Assembly (NCBI RefSeq): GCF_019059575.1
Contig: NW_024883480.1
Span: 1 to 64,000, forward strand
Direction of reading: 5' to 3'
DNA: 64,000 nt
Source: Amphibalanus amphitrite
Taxonomy: Eukaryota; Arthropoda; Thecostraca; Balanomorpha; Balanidae
Shown: in pieces, positions 51,961-64,000 of the stretch
Layout: each line of letters starts with the position of its first letter
Numbering within the stretch: position 1 is the stretch's first letter
The notes under the pieces: model-generated
What the model was told of the DNA's origin: nothing
Database searches by the model: none
What the model saw: the letters and a program-made list of their open reading frames with translations, nothing else
Program-made: the position numbers and the translations under genes

Positions 51961-52847
51961 AAGAGTTCGTCGACAATCCTCCACAAACGTCTGTCACCAT
52001 TTTTCATAATGCTTAACAGCCGGAGCGTACCCCCCTGATTGAGACTAATGAAGTTAAGAATCACCCTTGTCTCTTATACAGCTAAGAATGAATACCTACT
52101 TCAACCAGTGAGATTTCATTTTCCTCACAAGTCAAAATGCATTGTCACAATTGAATGACTGTCCAGTGGCCATCCTTCTCCTAGCCTTAAATCAATGCCT
52201 TCCTTTCCGTTTCAGATGCAGACAGCAGATATTACCGTCAGCATCTGCTAAGTTCCTACTCATGCTTACTGGCACGGATCCAGGACGGTCCTTCTGCCTG
52301 TATATTTCTCCTAAAGAAAATCATCCGCGGACCTCCATCCTCGCGACGCCAGTCGCCATCATGCGAGCGAACTAGGTCTTTAAGAAGCAGAAGATGCAAT
52401 GATTCTGTTGAAATCTGTTGTCATATCTTAAGGAGGGTGGGGGAGGGGCGGGTGAGGGAGCTCTCTCTATATGCGGGCTTTGGTACTAGTGCCATGTGGA
52501 GAAGTTTTCTTTCTTTTTTAAGCAAAGGAAGTGGGAAGGAACCTGTCTTTGCCGTTGCAAAGGGTATCATTCTGTCGTCCTGTATTATTGATTTAGTGCA
52601 GTTGACTCAGACTGTGTAATGCGTGAGGCGTGGTCATCACTGTGACACTGTCAGACATTAAATTTTAGGTAATCATGATACCCTGATGGGCAGTTTGTTG
52701 ACGTAACTGATCGCTATGAAACCGGACACCGTATAACTCATGTGTTCTGGCCTCTGGGACGTTTTGCGCCTACAATATGGCAGCACCGCTTCCAAGATTA
52801 CTGTATATTTGAGATAATATGCGGCAATATAAGTATGTAGTTTTCGT
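51961..52847. other. Spacer, nothing recognised
   Basis: Short frames only. There is no recognisable domain or repeat. Confidence 0.4.
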
Positions 52848-53219
52848 CATAGGCGGCGGAACGGGGGGGGCACCGGGGCACCGTGCCCCCCCTTGAATTC
52901 TGCAAGGGGGGCACCAATAGCAAGGTGCCCCCCCTTAAATTTGATGTATTAGTACCAGGAGCGGATTCGGGAAAACTCCAAGGAAAGGGTCATGAATCGA
53001 AGTGGTGCCCCTACCTATACCCAAAATGAAAACCTCAACGGATTTCGGCCACTTAATTTTGGTGGTGCCCTATTTTCAGTTTTCTATTTTCTTTATTTTT
53101 GGTTAGTCGTGTGATGACTGGTGCCCCTGCTAGGCCGCTAGTGCCCCTGGAAAGATTGTGGTACCTACCTACCCTGCCCCCTGACAAGCCCACGGTGGGC
53201 CCTGCACATGACTTAGGTG

Positions 53220-53680
53220 CCCATGGGCCCTGACAGGCCCGTGGTGCCCCTGACAGGCCTGTGGTGTCCTTGCTAGGCCTGTGGTGTCCCTGGGCCTTGG
53301 CAGGTCTGTGGTGCCCCTGGCGAGCCTGTGGTGCCCCTGTTAGAACTCGTGTGCCCTTGACAGGTTTGTGGTGCCCCTGACAATCCTAAAGTGCCAACGG
53401 CAGGCTTGTGGTGCCCTTGACAGGCCCATGGTGCCCTTGCGAGGCTGGTGGTTCCCCTGCGAAGCCGATAGTACCCCTGGCAGGCCTCTGGTGCCCCTGG
53501 CAGGTCTGTGGTGCCCCTGGAAGACCTGTAGTGCTTTTGCTAGGCCGATGGTGCTCCTGACAGACCTGTGGTGCCACTGACAGGCCCCTGGTGCCCCTGC
53601 TAGGCCTGTGGTACCCCTGGCGGACCTGTGGTGCCCCTGTCGGCTGTCAGGCCTGTGGTGCTCCTGGCAGGCATGTGGTG
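53220..53680. repeat. 20-bp minisatellite
   Basis: About 23 imperfect units of GTGCCCCTGRCAGGCCTGTG. It expands the GGTGCCCC motif also present at the ends of the surrounding element. Open frames in it are periodic artefacts. Confidence 0.9.
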
Positions 53681-53777
53681 ACCCCAGGCCCAAAGTCATG
53701 ACCCATGTGACCTCCCCCCTGGGATTCGCCACTGATTAGTACTGCAATGGCTTCTTGGTAATTTGATACATGTAGGA

Positions 53778-54364
53778 TTAACCCTCGCCAGCCGAGGGCC
53801 TTTTCCATAACACGGACGGCGAGGGGGGAGGGTTGGTACGACTACGACCCCCCTCGTGATTGGCTCATATGGCACTTAGAAACGACAAATTTACAGGGTA
53901 GGTGGGTCCATGGGAGATCTCGCCCCTGTGAAAGTTTGGTGACTTTAAATCAATATTTAGGGGGTTTTGGGGGTATAAATGCAAAAATTTTGCTTAAACA
54001 TGTTAAAAGTTTTTCGCTTATAACTTTTTACCTAGCAAAGATAGAGCAAAAATAAAAGCACCAGTGAACTCAGGACCTCAGAGCGCATCGAATGTTAGGT
54101 ATATGTACTTTGTTACCAATTTTAGTGAACTTTGGAATTCAGTTGCCGCTAAGCTAGTCCAATTTTCCCCTGACCTTGTACCGGTTTTTGTGACCTGGTG
54201 ACCTGACCTGAAAAGACTGGGACTTCAAATTTTCAGGAAAGGTGCGAAAATGTTGCCCCAGAGGGTTCACCAAATTTGGCGGCGCTACGCGCCGCCGTTT
54301 TTACGTTATTTGCGAAAAACTTTAGGGGGGTTGCATCAACCCCGCTTCGTCGGGCGAGGGTTAA
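53778..54364. mobile_element. E7: nested TTAA-flanked MITE
   Basis: TTAA at both ends and inverted termini CCCTCGCC. The left end has the spacer, second terminus copy and G-run. TGACCT half-sites cluster near 54170-54220. It is 587 bp, shorter than the other copies, and inserted inside the 1.8-kb element. Confidence 0.8.
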
Positions 54365-54628
54365 TGGAATTTATCAAACGAGAATAAGGAAGAGAAAAAC
54401 ACATAGGTACCTACTTGAGGATTTGCTTAAAGTTAACCACACATACGGGGGTGTTCTGCCATTTTCGTTTAGAAAAAAAAAAATAGAAAAAATAAAAAAT
54501 CATCGTGTCAGGGCTGTGACGAAAAATAAGTGGCCTAAATCCGATGAGAAAACAGGATTTGGGGGTACCCTAGGTTTGGCTCCTTGAGCTGGTGCCCCCC
54601 CTTGTCTCAAATCGTTCCGCCGCCTATG

Positions 54629-55337
54629 GTTTTCGTTCGCATCTGATCTGGTAATATTCGTACAGTGTACGCAGTATAGCTTTGAGCTTTCCATTTTCAA
54701 CAGATATGACAATGGCCGGATTATACTGGAAATGGTGCCTTTGCTCTGGGCACACGGAACGGGACGCAGTATTAAGTATGCAATTGCAGTCGCACTATGC
54801 AGCATGACATACGCCGGAAATCTCCCGGCCCGAACGCCGGAACGGCCAGCGATAGTCGGTACTCATTACGCATAGTGAAAATGGAAACGGTATCAGCGCA
54901 ACTCTTCGAAAGGAACGGTGCACTACTCGTACATGAGACTAGACAAAGGGTCACTGATTAGGGCACCCCAAACGGAACGATGTGCACTGCGCAGCATAAT
55001 ACGCAATATCGCAATAAAAAGCGTGCAACTAACCAGTAACCAGGGCATCCATATAGGAACGGAACGGGATGCAAAAAAAAAAAAATGATAAAAGGATGCC
55101 ACCGACCTCATGGCCGGCCACCGAAACGGAGCGGTAGCTTCGTATCATGTCACGTGATAAGTGCTGAGTGAGAGCGTCAATGATCAGTGATCAGTGATCA
55201 GAGTACCCGCAATGTAACGGAAGTTGGCACAGATTCAGCACAGATTCAGCACAGCACAGATTCGGTAGGGGGAAAAAAGGCCCCGGTAGAGGGAAACCTT
55301 TATGACCCGTTTTCCCCTAGAAATGACGTCACAAAGA
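54629..55337. other. Transition to the satellite array
   Basis: It includes scattered GGAACGG motifs and tiny tandem runs (GATCAGTGATCA, CAGATTCAGCA). No gene is recognised. Confidence 0.4.
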
Positions 55338-58300
55338 GGTAAAAATGGGTATCAATCGAAAGCTCTCGTTTACCCAGACACAGTCCTGCAGGAAAATTCC
55401 ACTTTTTCCCCATAGGAAAGTTTTTACGGGAAAATCAAAATTTTGGGTCAATGGGGGGTCCCCCCGATTTCGTTCAAAATCGGCACACAGGTGCCCCACC
55501 ACCAGCCGAGAAACTTTCCCCAAAACGGTCCCCGTTGCATTGACGTTTAAGGCCCGTAAAGCCCCCTAGACTCGTAAAATATCCGTAAAATCGCCTTTGT
55601 ACGGACAAAAAAGTGGTGCTATGGTAAAAATGGGTATCAATCGAAAGCTCTCGTTTACCCAGACACAGTCCTGCAGGAAAATTCCACTTTTTCCCCATAG
55701 GAAAGTTTGTACGGGAAAATCAAAATTTTGGGTCAATGGGGGGTCCCCCCCGATTTCGTTCAAAATCGGCACACAGGTGCCCCACCACCAGCCGAGAAAC
55801 TTTCCCCAAAACGGTCCCCGTTGCATTGACGTTTAAGGCCCGTAAAGCCCCCTAGACTCGTAAAATATCCGTAAAATCGCCTTTGTACGGACAAAAAAGT
55901 GGTGCTATGGTAAAAATGGGTATCAATCGAAAGCTCTCGTTTACCCAGACACAGTCCTGCAGGAAAATTCCACTTTTTCCCCATAGGAAAGTTTGTACGG
56001 GAAAATCAAAATTTTGGGTCAATGGGGGGTCCCCCCCGATTTCGTTCAAAATCAGCACACAGGTGCCCCACCACCAGCCGAGAAACTTTCCCCAAAACGG
56101 TCCCCGTTGCATTGACGTTTAAGGTCCGTAAAGCCCCCTAGACTCGTAAAATATCCGTAAAATCGCCTTTGTACGGACAAAAAAGTGGTGCTATGGTAAA
56201 AATGGGTATCAATCGAAAGCTCTCGTTTACCCAGACACAGTCCTGCAGGAAAATTCCACTTTTTCCCCATAGGAAAGTTTGTACGGGAAAATCAAAATTT
56301 TGGGTCAATGGGGGGTCCCCCCCCGATTTCGTTCAAAATCGGCACACAGGTGCCCCACCACCAGCCGAGAAACTTTCCCCAAAACGGTCCCCGTTGCATT
56401 GACGTTTAAGGCCCGTAAAGCCCCCTAGACTCGTAAAATATCCGTAAAATCGCCTTTGTACGGACAAAAAAGTGGTGCTATGGTAAAAATGGGTATCAAT
56501 CGAAAGCTCTCGTTTACCCAGACACAGTCCTGCAGGAAAATTCCACTTTTTCCCCATAGGAAAGTTTTTACGGGAAAATCAAAATTTTGGGTCAATGGGG
56601 GGTCCCCCCCGATTTCGTTCAAAATCGGCACACAGGTGCCCCACCACCAGCCGAGAAACTTTCCCCAAAACGGTCCCCGTTGCATTGACGTTTAAGGCCC
56701 GTAAAGCCCCCTAGACTCGTAAAATATCCGTAAAATCGCCTTTGTACGGACAAAAAAGTGGTGCTATGGTAAAAATGGGTATCAATCGAAAGCTCTCGTT
56801 TACCCAGACACAGTCCTGCAGGAAAATTCCACTTTTTTCCCATAGGAAAGTTTGTACGGGAAAATCAAAATTTTGGGTCAATGGGGGGTCCCCCCCGATT
56901 TCGTTCAAAATCGGCACACAGGTGCCCCACCACCAGCCGAGAAACTTTCCCCAAAACGGTCCCCGTTGCATTGACGTTTAAGGCCCGTAAAGCCCCCTAG
57001 ACTCGTAAAATATCCGTAAAATCGCCTTTGTACGGACAAAAAAGTGGTGCTATGGTAAAAATGGGTATCAATCGAAAGCTCTCGTTTACCCAGACACAGT
57101 CCTGCAGGAAAATTCCACTTTTTCCCCATAGGAAAGTTTGTACGGGAAAATCAAAATTTTGGGTCAATGGGGGGTCCCCCCCGATTTCGTTCAAAATCGG
57201 CACACAGGTGCCCCACCACCAGCCGAGAAACTTTCCCCAAAACGGTCCCCGTTGCATTGACGTTTAAGGCCCGTAAAGCCCCCTAGACTCGTAAAATATC
57301 CGTAAAATCGCCTTTGTACGGACAAAAAAGTGGTGCTATGGTAAAAATGGGTATCAATCGAAAGCTCTCGTTTACCCAGACACAGTCCTGCAGGAAAATT
57401 CCACTTTTTCCCCATAGGAAAGTTTGTACGGGAAAATCAAAATTTTGGGTCAATGGGGGGTCCCCCCCGATTTCGTTCAAAATCAGCACACAGGTGCCCC
57501 ACCACCAGCCGAGAAACTTTCCCCAAAACGGTCCCCGTTGCATTGACGTTTAAGGTCCGTAAAGCCCCCTAGACTCGTAAAATATCCGTAAAATCGCCTT
57601 TGTACGGACAAAAAAGTGGTGCTATGGTAAAAATGGGTATCAATCGAAAGCTCTCGTTTACCCAGACACAGTCCTGCAGGAAAATTCCACTTTTTCCCCA
57701 TAGGAAAGTTTTTACGGGAAAATCAAAATTTTGGGTCAATGGGGGGTCCCCCCCGATTTCGTTCAAAATCGGCACACAGGTGCCCCACCACCAGCCGAGA
57801 AACTTTCCCCAAAACGGTCCCCGTTGCATTGACGTTTAAGGCCCGTAAAGCCCCCTAGACTCGTAAAATATCCGTAAAATCGCCTTTGTACGGACAAAAA
57901 AGTGGTGCTATGGTAAAAATGGGTATCAATCGAAAGCTCTCGTTTACCCAGACACAGTCCTGCAGGAAAATTCCACTTTTTCCCCATAGGAAAGTTTGTA
58001 CGGGAAAATCAAAATTTTGGGTCAATGGGGGGTCCCCCCCGATTTCGTTCAAAATCGGCACACAGGTGCCCCACCACCAGCCGAGAAACTTTCCCCAAAA
58101 CGGTCCCCGTTGCATTGACGTTTAAGGCCCGTAAAGCCCCCTAGACTCGTAAAATATCCGTAAAATCGCCTTTGTACGGACAAAAAAGTGGTGCTATGGT
58201 AAAAATGGGTATCAATCGAAAGCTCTCGTTTACCCAGACACAGTCCTGCAGGAAAATTCCACTTTTTCCCCATAGGAAAGTTTGTACGGGAAAATCAAAA

Positions 58301-61300
58301 TTTTGGGTCAATGGGGGGTCCCCCCGATTTCGTTCAAAATCAGCACACAGGTGCCCCACCACCAGCCGAGAAACTTTCCCCAAAACGGTCCCCGTTGCAT
58401 TGACGTTTAAGGTCCGTAAAGCCCCCTAGACTCGTAAAATATCCGTAAAATCGCCTTTGTACGGACAAAAAAGTGGTGCTATGGTAAAAATGGGTATCAA
58501 TCGAAAGCTCTCGTTTACCCAGACACAGTCCTGCAGGAAAATTCCACTTTTTCCCCATAGGAAAGTTTGTACGGGAAAATCAAAATTTTGGGTCAATGGG
58601 GGGTCCCCCCCGATTTCGTTCAAAATCGGCACACAGGTGCCCCACCACCAGCCGAGAAACTTTCCCCAAAACGGTCCCCGTTGCATTGACGTTTAAGGCC
58701 CGTAAAGCCCCCTAGACTCGTAAAATATCCGTAAAATCGCCTTTGTACGGACAAAAAAGTGGTGCTATGGTAAAAATGGGTATCAATCGAAAGCTCTCGT
58801 TTACCCAGACACAGTCCTGCAGGAAAATTCCACTTTTTCCCCATAGGAAAGTTTTTACGGGAAAATCAAAATTTTGGGTCAATGGGGGGTCCCCCCCGAT
58901 TTCGTTCAAAATCGGCACACAGGTGCCCCACCACCAGCCGAGAAACTTTCCCCAAAACGGTCCCCGTTGCATTGACGTTTAAGGCCCGTAAAGCCCCCTA
59001 GACTCGTAAAATATCCGTAAAATCGCCTTTGTACGGACAAAAAAGTGGTGCTATGGTAAAAATGGGTATCAATCGAAAGCTCTCGTTTACCCAGACACAG
59101 TCCTGCAGGAAAATTCCACTTTTTCCCCATAGGAAAGTTTGTACGGGAAAATCAAAATTTTGGGTCAATGGGGGGTCCCCCCCGATTTCGTTCAAAATCG
59201 GCACACAGGTGCCCCACCACCAGCCGAGAAACTTTCCCCAAAACGGTCCCCGTTGCATTGACGTTTAAGGCCCGTAAAGCCCCCTAGACTCGTAAAATAT
59301 CCGTAAAATCGCCTTTGTACGGACAAAAAAGTGGTGCTATGGTAAAAATGGGTATCAATCGAAAGCTCTCGTTTACCCAGACACAGTCCTGCAGGAAAAT
59401 TCCACTTTTTCCCCATAGGAAAGTTTGTACGGGAAAATCAAAATTTTGGGTCAATGGGGGGTCCCCCCCGATTTCGTTCAAAATCGGCACACAGGTGCCC
59501 CACCACCAGCCGAGAAACTTTCCCCAAAACGGTCCCCGTTGCATTGACGTTTAAGGCCCGTAAAGCCCCCTAGACTCGTAAAATATCCGTAAAATCGCCT
59601 TTGTACGGACAAAAAAGTGGTGCTATGGTAAAAATGGGTATCAATCGAAAGCTCTCGTTTACCCAGACACAGTCCTGCAGGAAAATTCCACTTTTTCCCC
59701 ATAGGAAAGTTTGTACGGGAAAATCAAAATTTTGGGTCAATGGGGGGTCCCCCCCGATTTCGTTCAAAATCAGCACACAGGTGCCCCACCACCAGCCGAG
59801 AAACTTTCCCCAAAACGGTCCCCGTTGCATTGACGTTTAAGGTCCGTAAAGCCCCCTAGACTCGTAAAATATCCGTAAAATCGCCTTTGTACGGACAAAA
59901 AAGTGGTGCTATGGTAAAAATGGGTATCAATCGAAAGCTCTCGTTTACCCAGACACAGTCCTGCAGGAAAATTCCACTTTTTCCCCATAGGAAAGTTTGT
60001 ACGGGAAAATCAAAATTTTGGGTCAATGGGGGGTCCCCCCCCCGATTTCGTTCAAAATCGGCACACAGGTGCCCCACCACCAGCCGAGAAACTTTCCCCA
60101 AAACGGTCCCCGTTGCATTGACGTTTAAGGCCCGTAAAGCCCCCTAGACTCGTAAAATATCCGTAAAATCGCCTTTGTACGGACAAAAAAGTGGTGCTAT
60201 GGTAAAAATGGGTATCAATCGAAAGCTCTCGTTTACCCAGACACAGTCCTGCAGGAAAATTCCACTTTTTCCCCATAGGAAAGTTTTTACGGGAAAATCA
60301 AAATTTTGGGTCAATGGGGGGTCCCCCCCCGATTTCGTTCAAAATCGGCACACAGGTGCCCCACCACCAGCCGAGAAACTTTCCCCAAAACGGTCCCCGT
60401 TGCATTGACGTTTAAGGCCCGTAAAGCCCCCTAGACTCGTAAAATATCCGTAAAATCGCCTTTGTACGGACAAAAAAGTGGTGCTATGGTAAAAATGGGT
60501 ATCAATCGAAAGCTCTCGTTTACCCAGACACAGTCCTGCAGGAAAATTCCACTTTTTCCCCATAGGAAAGTTTGTACGGGAAAATCAAAATTTTGGGTCA
60601 ATGGGGGGTCCCCCCCGATTTCGTTCAAAATCGGCACACAGGTGCCCCACCACCAGCCGAGAAACTTTCCCCAAAACGGTCCCCGTTGCATTGACGTTTA
60701 AGGCCCGTAAAGCCCCCTAGACTCGTAAAATATCCGTAAAATCGCCTTTGTACGGACAAAAAAGTGGTGCTATGGTAAAAATGGGTATCAATCGAAAGCT
60801 CTCGTTTACCCAGACACAGTCCTGCAGGAAAATTCCACTTTTTCCCCATAGGAAAGTTTGTACGGGAAAATCAAAATTTTGGGTCAATGGGGGGTCCCCC
60901 CCGATTTCGTTCAAAATCGGCACACAGGTGCCCCACCACCAGCCGAGAAACTTTCCCCAAAACGGTCCCCGTTGCATTGACGTTTAAGGCCCGTAAAGCC
61001 CCCTAGACTCGTAAAATATCCGTAAAATCGCCTTTGTACGGACAAAAAAGTGGTGCTATGGTAAAAATGGGTATCAATCGAAAGCTCTCGTTTACCCAGA
61101 CACAGTCCTGCAGGAAAATTCCACTTTTTCCCCATAGGAAAGTTTGTACGGGAAAATCAAAATTTTGGGTCAATGGGGGGTCCCCCCCGATTTCGTTCAA
61201 AATCGGCACACAGGTGCCCCACCACCAGCCGAGAAACTTTCCCCAAAACGGTCCCCGTTGCATTGACGTTTAAGGCCCGTAAAGCCCCCTAGACTCGTAA

Positions 61301-64000
61301 AATATCCGTAAAATCGCCTTTGTACGGACAAAAAAGTGGTGCTATGGTAAAAATGGGTATCAATCGAAAGCTCTCGTTTACCCAGACACAGTCCTGCAGG
61401 AAAATTCCACTTTTTCCCCATAGGAAAGTTTGTACGGGAAAATCAAAATTTTGGGTCAATGGGGGGTCCCCCCCGATTTCGTTCAAAATCGGCACACAGG
61501 TGCCCCACCACCAGCCGAGAAACTTTCCCCAAAACGGTCCCCGTTGCATTGACGTTTAAGGTCCGTAAAGCCCCCTAGACTCGTAAAATATCCGTAAAAT
61601 CGCCTTTGTACGGACGAAAAAGTGGTGCTATGGTAAAAATGGGTATCAATCGAAAGCTCTCGTTTACCCAGACACAGTCCTGCAGGAAAATTCCACTTTT
61701 TCCCCATAGGAAAGTTTTTACGGGAAAATCAAAATTTTGGGTCAATGGGGGGTCCCCCCCGATTTCGTTCAAAATCGGCACACAGGTGCCCCACCACCAG
61801 CCGAGAAACTTTCCCCAAAACGGTCCCCGTTGCATTGACGTTTAAGGCCCGTAAAGCCCCCTAGACTCGTAAAATATCCGTAAAATCGCCTTTGTACGGA
61901 CAAAAAAGTGGTGCTATGGTAAAAATGGGTATCAATCGAAAGCTCTCGTTTACCCAGACACAGTCCTGCAGGAAAATTCCACTTTTTCCCCATAGGAAAG
62001 TTTGTACGGGAAAATCAAAATTTTGGGTCAATGGGGGGTCCCCCCCGATTTCGTTCAAAATCGGCACACAGGTGCCCCACCACCAGCCGAGAAACTTTCC
62101 CCAAAACGGTCCCCGTTGCATTGACGTTTAAGGCCCGTAAAGCCCCCTAGACTCGTAAAATATCCGTAAAATCGCCTTTGTACGGACAAAAAAGTGGTGC
62201 TATGGTAAAAATGGGTATCAATCGAAAGCTCTCGTTTACCCAGACACAGTCCTGCAGGAAAATTCCACTTTTTCCCCATAGGAAAGTTTGTACGGGAAAA
62301 TCAAAATTTTGGGTCAATGGGGGGTCCCCCCCGATTTCGTTCAAAATCGGCACACAGGTGCCCCACCACCAGCCGAGAAACTTTCCCCAAAACGGTCCCC
62401 GTTGCATTGACGTTTAAGGCCCGTAAAGCCCCCTAGACTCGTAAAATATCCGTAAAATCGCCTTTGTACGGACAAAAAAGTGGTGCTATGGTAAAAATGG
62501 GTATCAATCGAAAGCTCTCGTTTACCCAGACACAGTCCTGCAGGAAAATTCCACTTTTTCCCCATAGGAAAGTTTGTACGGGAAAATCAAAATTTTGGGT
62601 CAATGGGGGGTCCCCCCCGATTTCGTTCAAAATCGGCACACAGGTGCCCCACCACCAGCCGAGAAACTTTCCCCAAAACGGTCCCCGTTGCATTGACGTT
62701 TAAGGCCCGTAAAGCCCCCTAGACTCGTAAAATATCCGTAAAATCGCCTTTGTACGGACAAAAAAGTGGTGCTATGGTAAAAATGGGTATCAATCGAAAG
62801 CTCTCGTTTACCCAGACACAGTCCTGCAGGAAAATTCCACTTTTTCCCCATAGGAAAGTTTGTACGGGAAAATCAAAATTTTGGGTCAATGGGGGGTCCC
62901 CCCCGATTTCGTTCAAAATCGGCACACAGGTGCCCCACCACCAGCCGAGAAACTTTCCCCAAAACGGTCCCCGTTGCATTGACGTTTAAGGTCCGTAAAG
63001 CCCCCTAGACTCGTAAAATATCCGTAAAATCGCCTTTGTACGGACAAAAAAGTGGTGCTATGGTAAAAATGGGTATCAATCGAAAGCTCTCGTTTACCCA
63101 GACACAGTCCTGCAGGAAAATTCCACTTTTTCCCCATAGGAAAGTTTGTACGGGAAAATCAAAATTTTGGGTCAATGGGGGGTCCCCCCCCGATTTCGTT
63201 CAAAATCGGCACACAGGTGCCCCACCACCAGCCGAGAAACTTTCCCCAAAACGGTCCCCGTTGCATTGACGTTTAAGGCCCGTAAAGCCCCCTAGACTCG
63301 TAAAATATCCGTAAAATCGCCTTTGTACGGACAAAAAAGTGGTGCTATGGTAAAAATGGGTATCAATCGAAAGCTCTCGTTTACCCAGACACAGTCCTGC
63401 AGGAAAATTCCACTTTTTCCCCATAGGAAAGTTTGTACGGGAAAATCAAAATTTTGGGTCAATGGGGGGTCCCCCCCGATTTCGTTCAAAATCGGCACAC
63501 AGGTGCCCCACCACCAGCCGAGAAACTTTCCCCAAAACGGTCCCCGTTGCATTGACGTTTAAGGCCCGTAAAGCCCCCTAGACTCGTAAAATATCCGTAA
63601 AATCGCCTTTGTACGGACAAAAAAGTGGTGCTATGGTAAAAATGGGTATCAATCGAAAGCTCTCGTTTACCCAGACACAGTCCTGCAGGAAAATTCCACT
63701 TTTTCCCCATAGGAAAGTTTGTACGGGAAAATCAAAATTTTGGGTCAATGGGGGGTCCCCCCCGATTTCGTTCAAAATCGGCACACAGGTGCCCCACCAC
63801 CAGCCGAGAAACTTTCCCCAAAACGGTCCCCGTTGCATTGACGTTTAAGGCCCGTAAAGCCCCCTAGACTCGTAAAATATCCGTAAAATCGCCTTTGTAC
63901 GGACAAAAAAGTGGTGCTATGGTAAAAATGGGTATCAATCGAAAGCTCTCGTTTACCCAGACACAGTCCTGCAAGAAAATTCCACTTTTTCCCCATAGGA
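55338..64000. repeat. 286-bp satellite array, about 30 units, open to the right
   Basis: Units of 286 bp (285-288 with changes in a C run of 6-9) follow each other head to tail from 55338 to the window edge. Units differ at only a few positions: GTTTTTACG versus GTTTGTACG, AATCGGCAC versus AATCAGCAC, and GGCCCGTAAAG versus GGTCCGTAAAG. Every unit has the same open frames on both strands by repetition, and these are not genes. It is a young, homogenised satellite. Confidence 0.97.

Larger units (their letters stand above)
52848..54628. mobile_element. 1.8-kb element with 16-bp perfect TIRs
   Basis: The ends are CATAGGCGGCGGAACG (52848-52863) and its exact reverse complement (54613-54628). Inside each end are GGGGGGCAC/GTGCCCCCC tracts. 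It contains a 20-bp minisatellite and a nested E7 copy, and no intact transposase. The short element at 46795-46934 belongs to the same family. Confidence 0.8.

Noticed and set aside
55338..64000. Dozens of 72-86-residue open frames on both strands (MYGQKSGAM..., MQRGPFWGK..., MGKKWNFPA...)
   Set aside because: They recur with the 286-bp satellite unit, overlap each other on both strands and have no coding signature. They are by-products of the repeat.
55338..64000. Array as CRISPR, or as having a CENP-B box
   Set aside because: Whole 286-bp units repeat without variable spacers, so it is not CRISPR. The stretch TTTCGTTCAAAATCGG looks like a CENP-B box but its spacing is off by one base.

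Overview
The window looks like nuclear DNA of an arthropod, most likely a crustacean. The support is three secreted glycine-rich cuticle-type genes (one ending in an arthropod Rebers-Riddiford chitin-binding domain), a DEG/ENaC (pickpocket-type) channel, GT-AG introns, TATA promoters and AATAAA signals. A barnacle would fit the GC level, the repeat style and the GLYAT-like acyltransferase, but that is a guess. No prokaryotic operons, CRISPR arrays, rRNA or convincing tRNA genes were seen.

Layout. 1-5.7 kb: no recognisable gene; one hAT-type MITE with an 8-bp target duplication and a 77-bp near-perfect hairpin. 5.7-12.3 kb, minus: the first two coding exons of a claudin/PMP22-like four-membrane-span protein that runs off or becomes unrecognisable to the left; its large intron holds (GA)n, (GCC)n and C-rich repeats. 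15.2-19.1 kb, minus: a glycine-rich secreted protein with a two-codon first exon; its intron carries a 168-bp element with a hammerhead-ribozyme-like motif and a 1-kb MITE. 20.3-23.9 kb: another MITE and a three-unit inverted/direct repeat rich in CACGTG. 24.8-28.1 kb, minus: a complete four-exon GLYAT/GNAT-type N-acyltransferase with a Q/H/D-rich insert. 30.3-33.3 kb and 40.9-43.2 kb, plus: two paralogous glycine-rich secreted proteins that share a DDCDDDDC mature N terminus and a C-x14-C motif; only the second has a chitin-binding RR domain. 37.3-38.9 kb, plus, between them: an apparently intronless DEG/ENaC subunit. 36.2-36.9 kb: the 3' end of a dead non-LTR retrotransposon. 43.8-54.7 kb: almost entirely mobile or repetitive DNA, including an LTR-retrotransposon junction, an inverted hammerhead-bearing element, a long-TIR foldback element and nested MITEs with minisatellites. 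55.3 kb to the end: a 286-bp satellite of about 30 units with 4- to 5-unit higher-order structure, continuing past the window.

The three glycine-rich genes are probably cuticle or extracellular-matrix structural genes. All have a TATA box about 64-70 bp before an ATGAAG mini-exon and a phase-0 intron splitting the signal peptide. The channel and the acyltransferase have no obvious functional link to them. The most unusual signal is a dispersed family of seven elements (E1-E7 here) with 4-bp target duplications (mostly TTAA), subterminal G-run/C-run hairpins, and interiors densely packed with AGGTCA nuclear-receptor half-sites. One lies about 150 bp upstream of the acyltransferase and two lie in introns.
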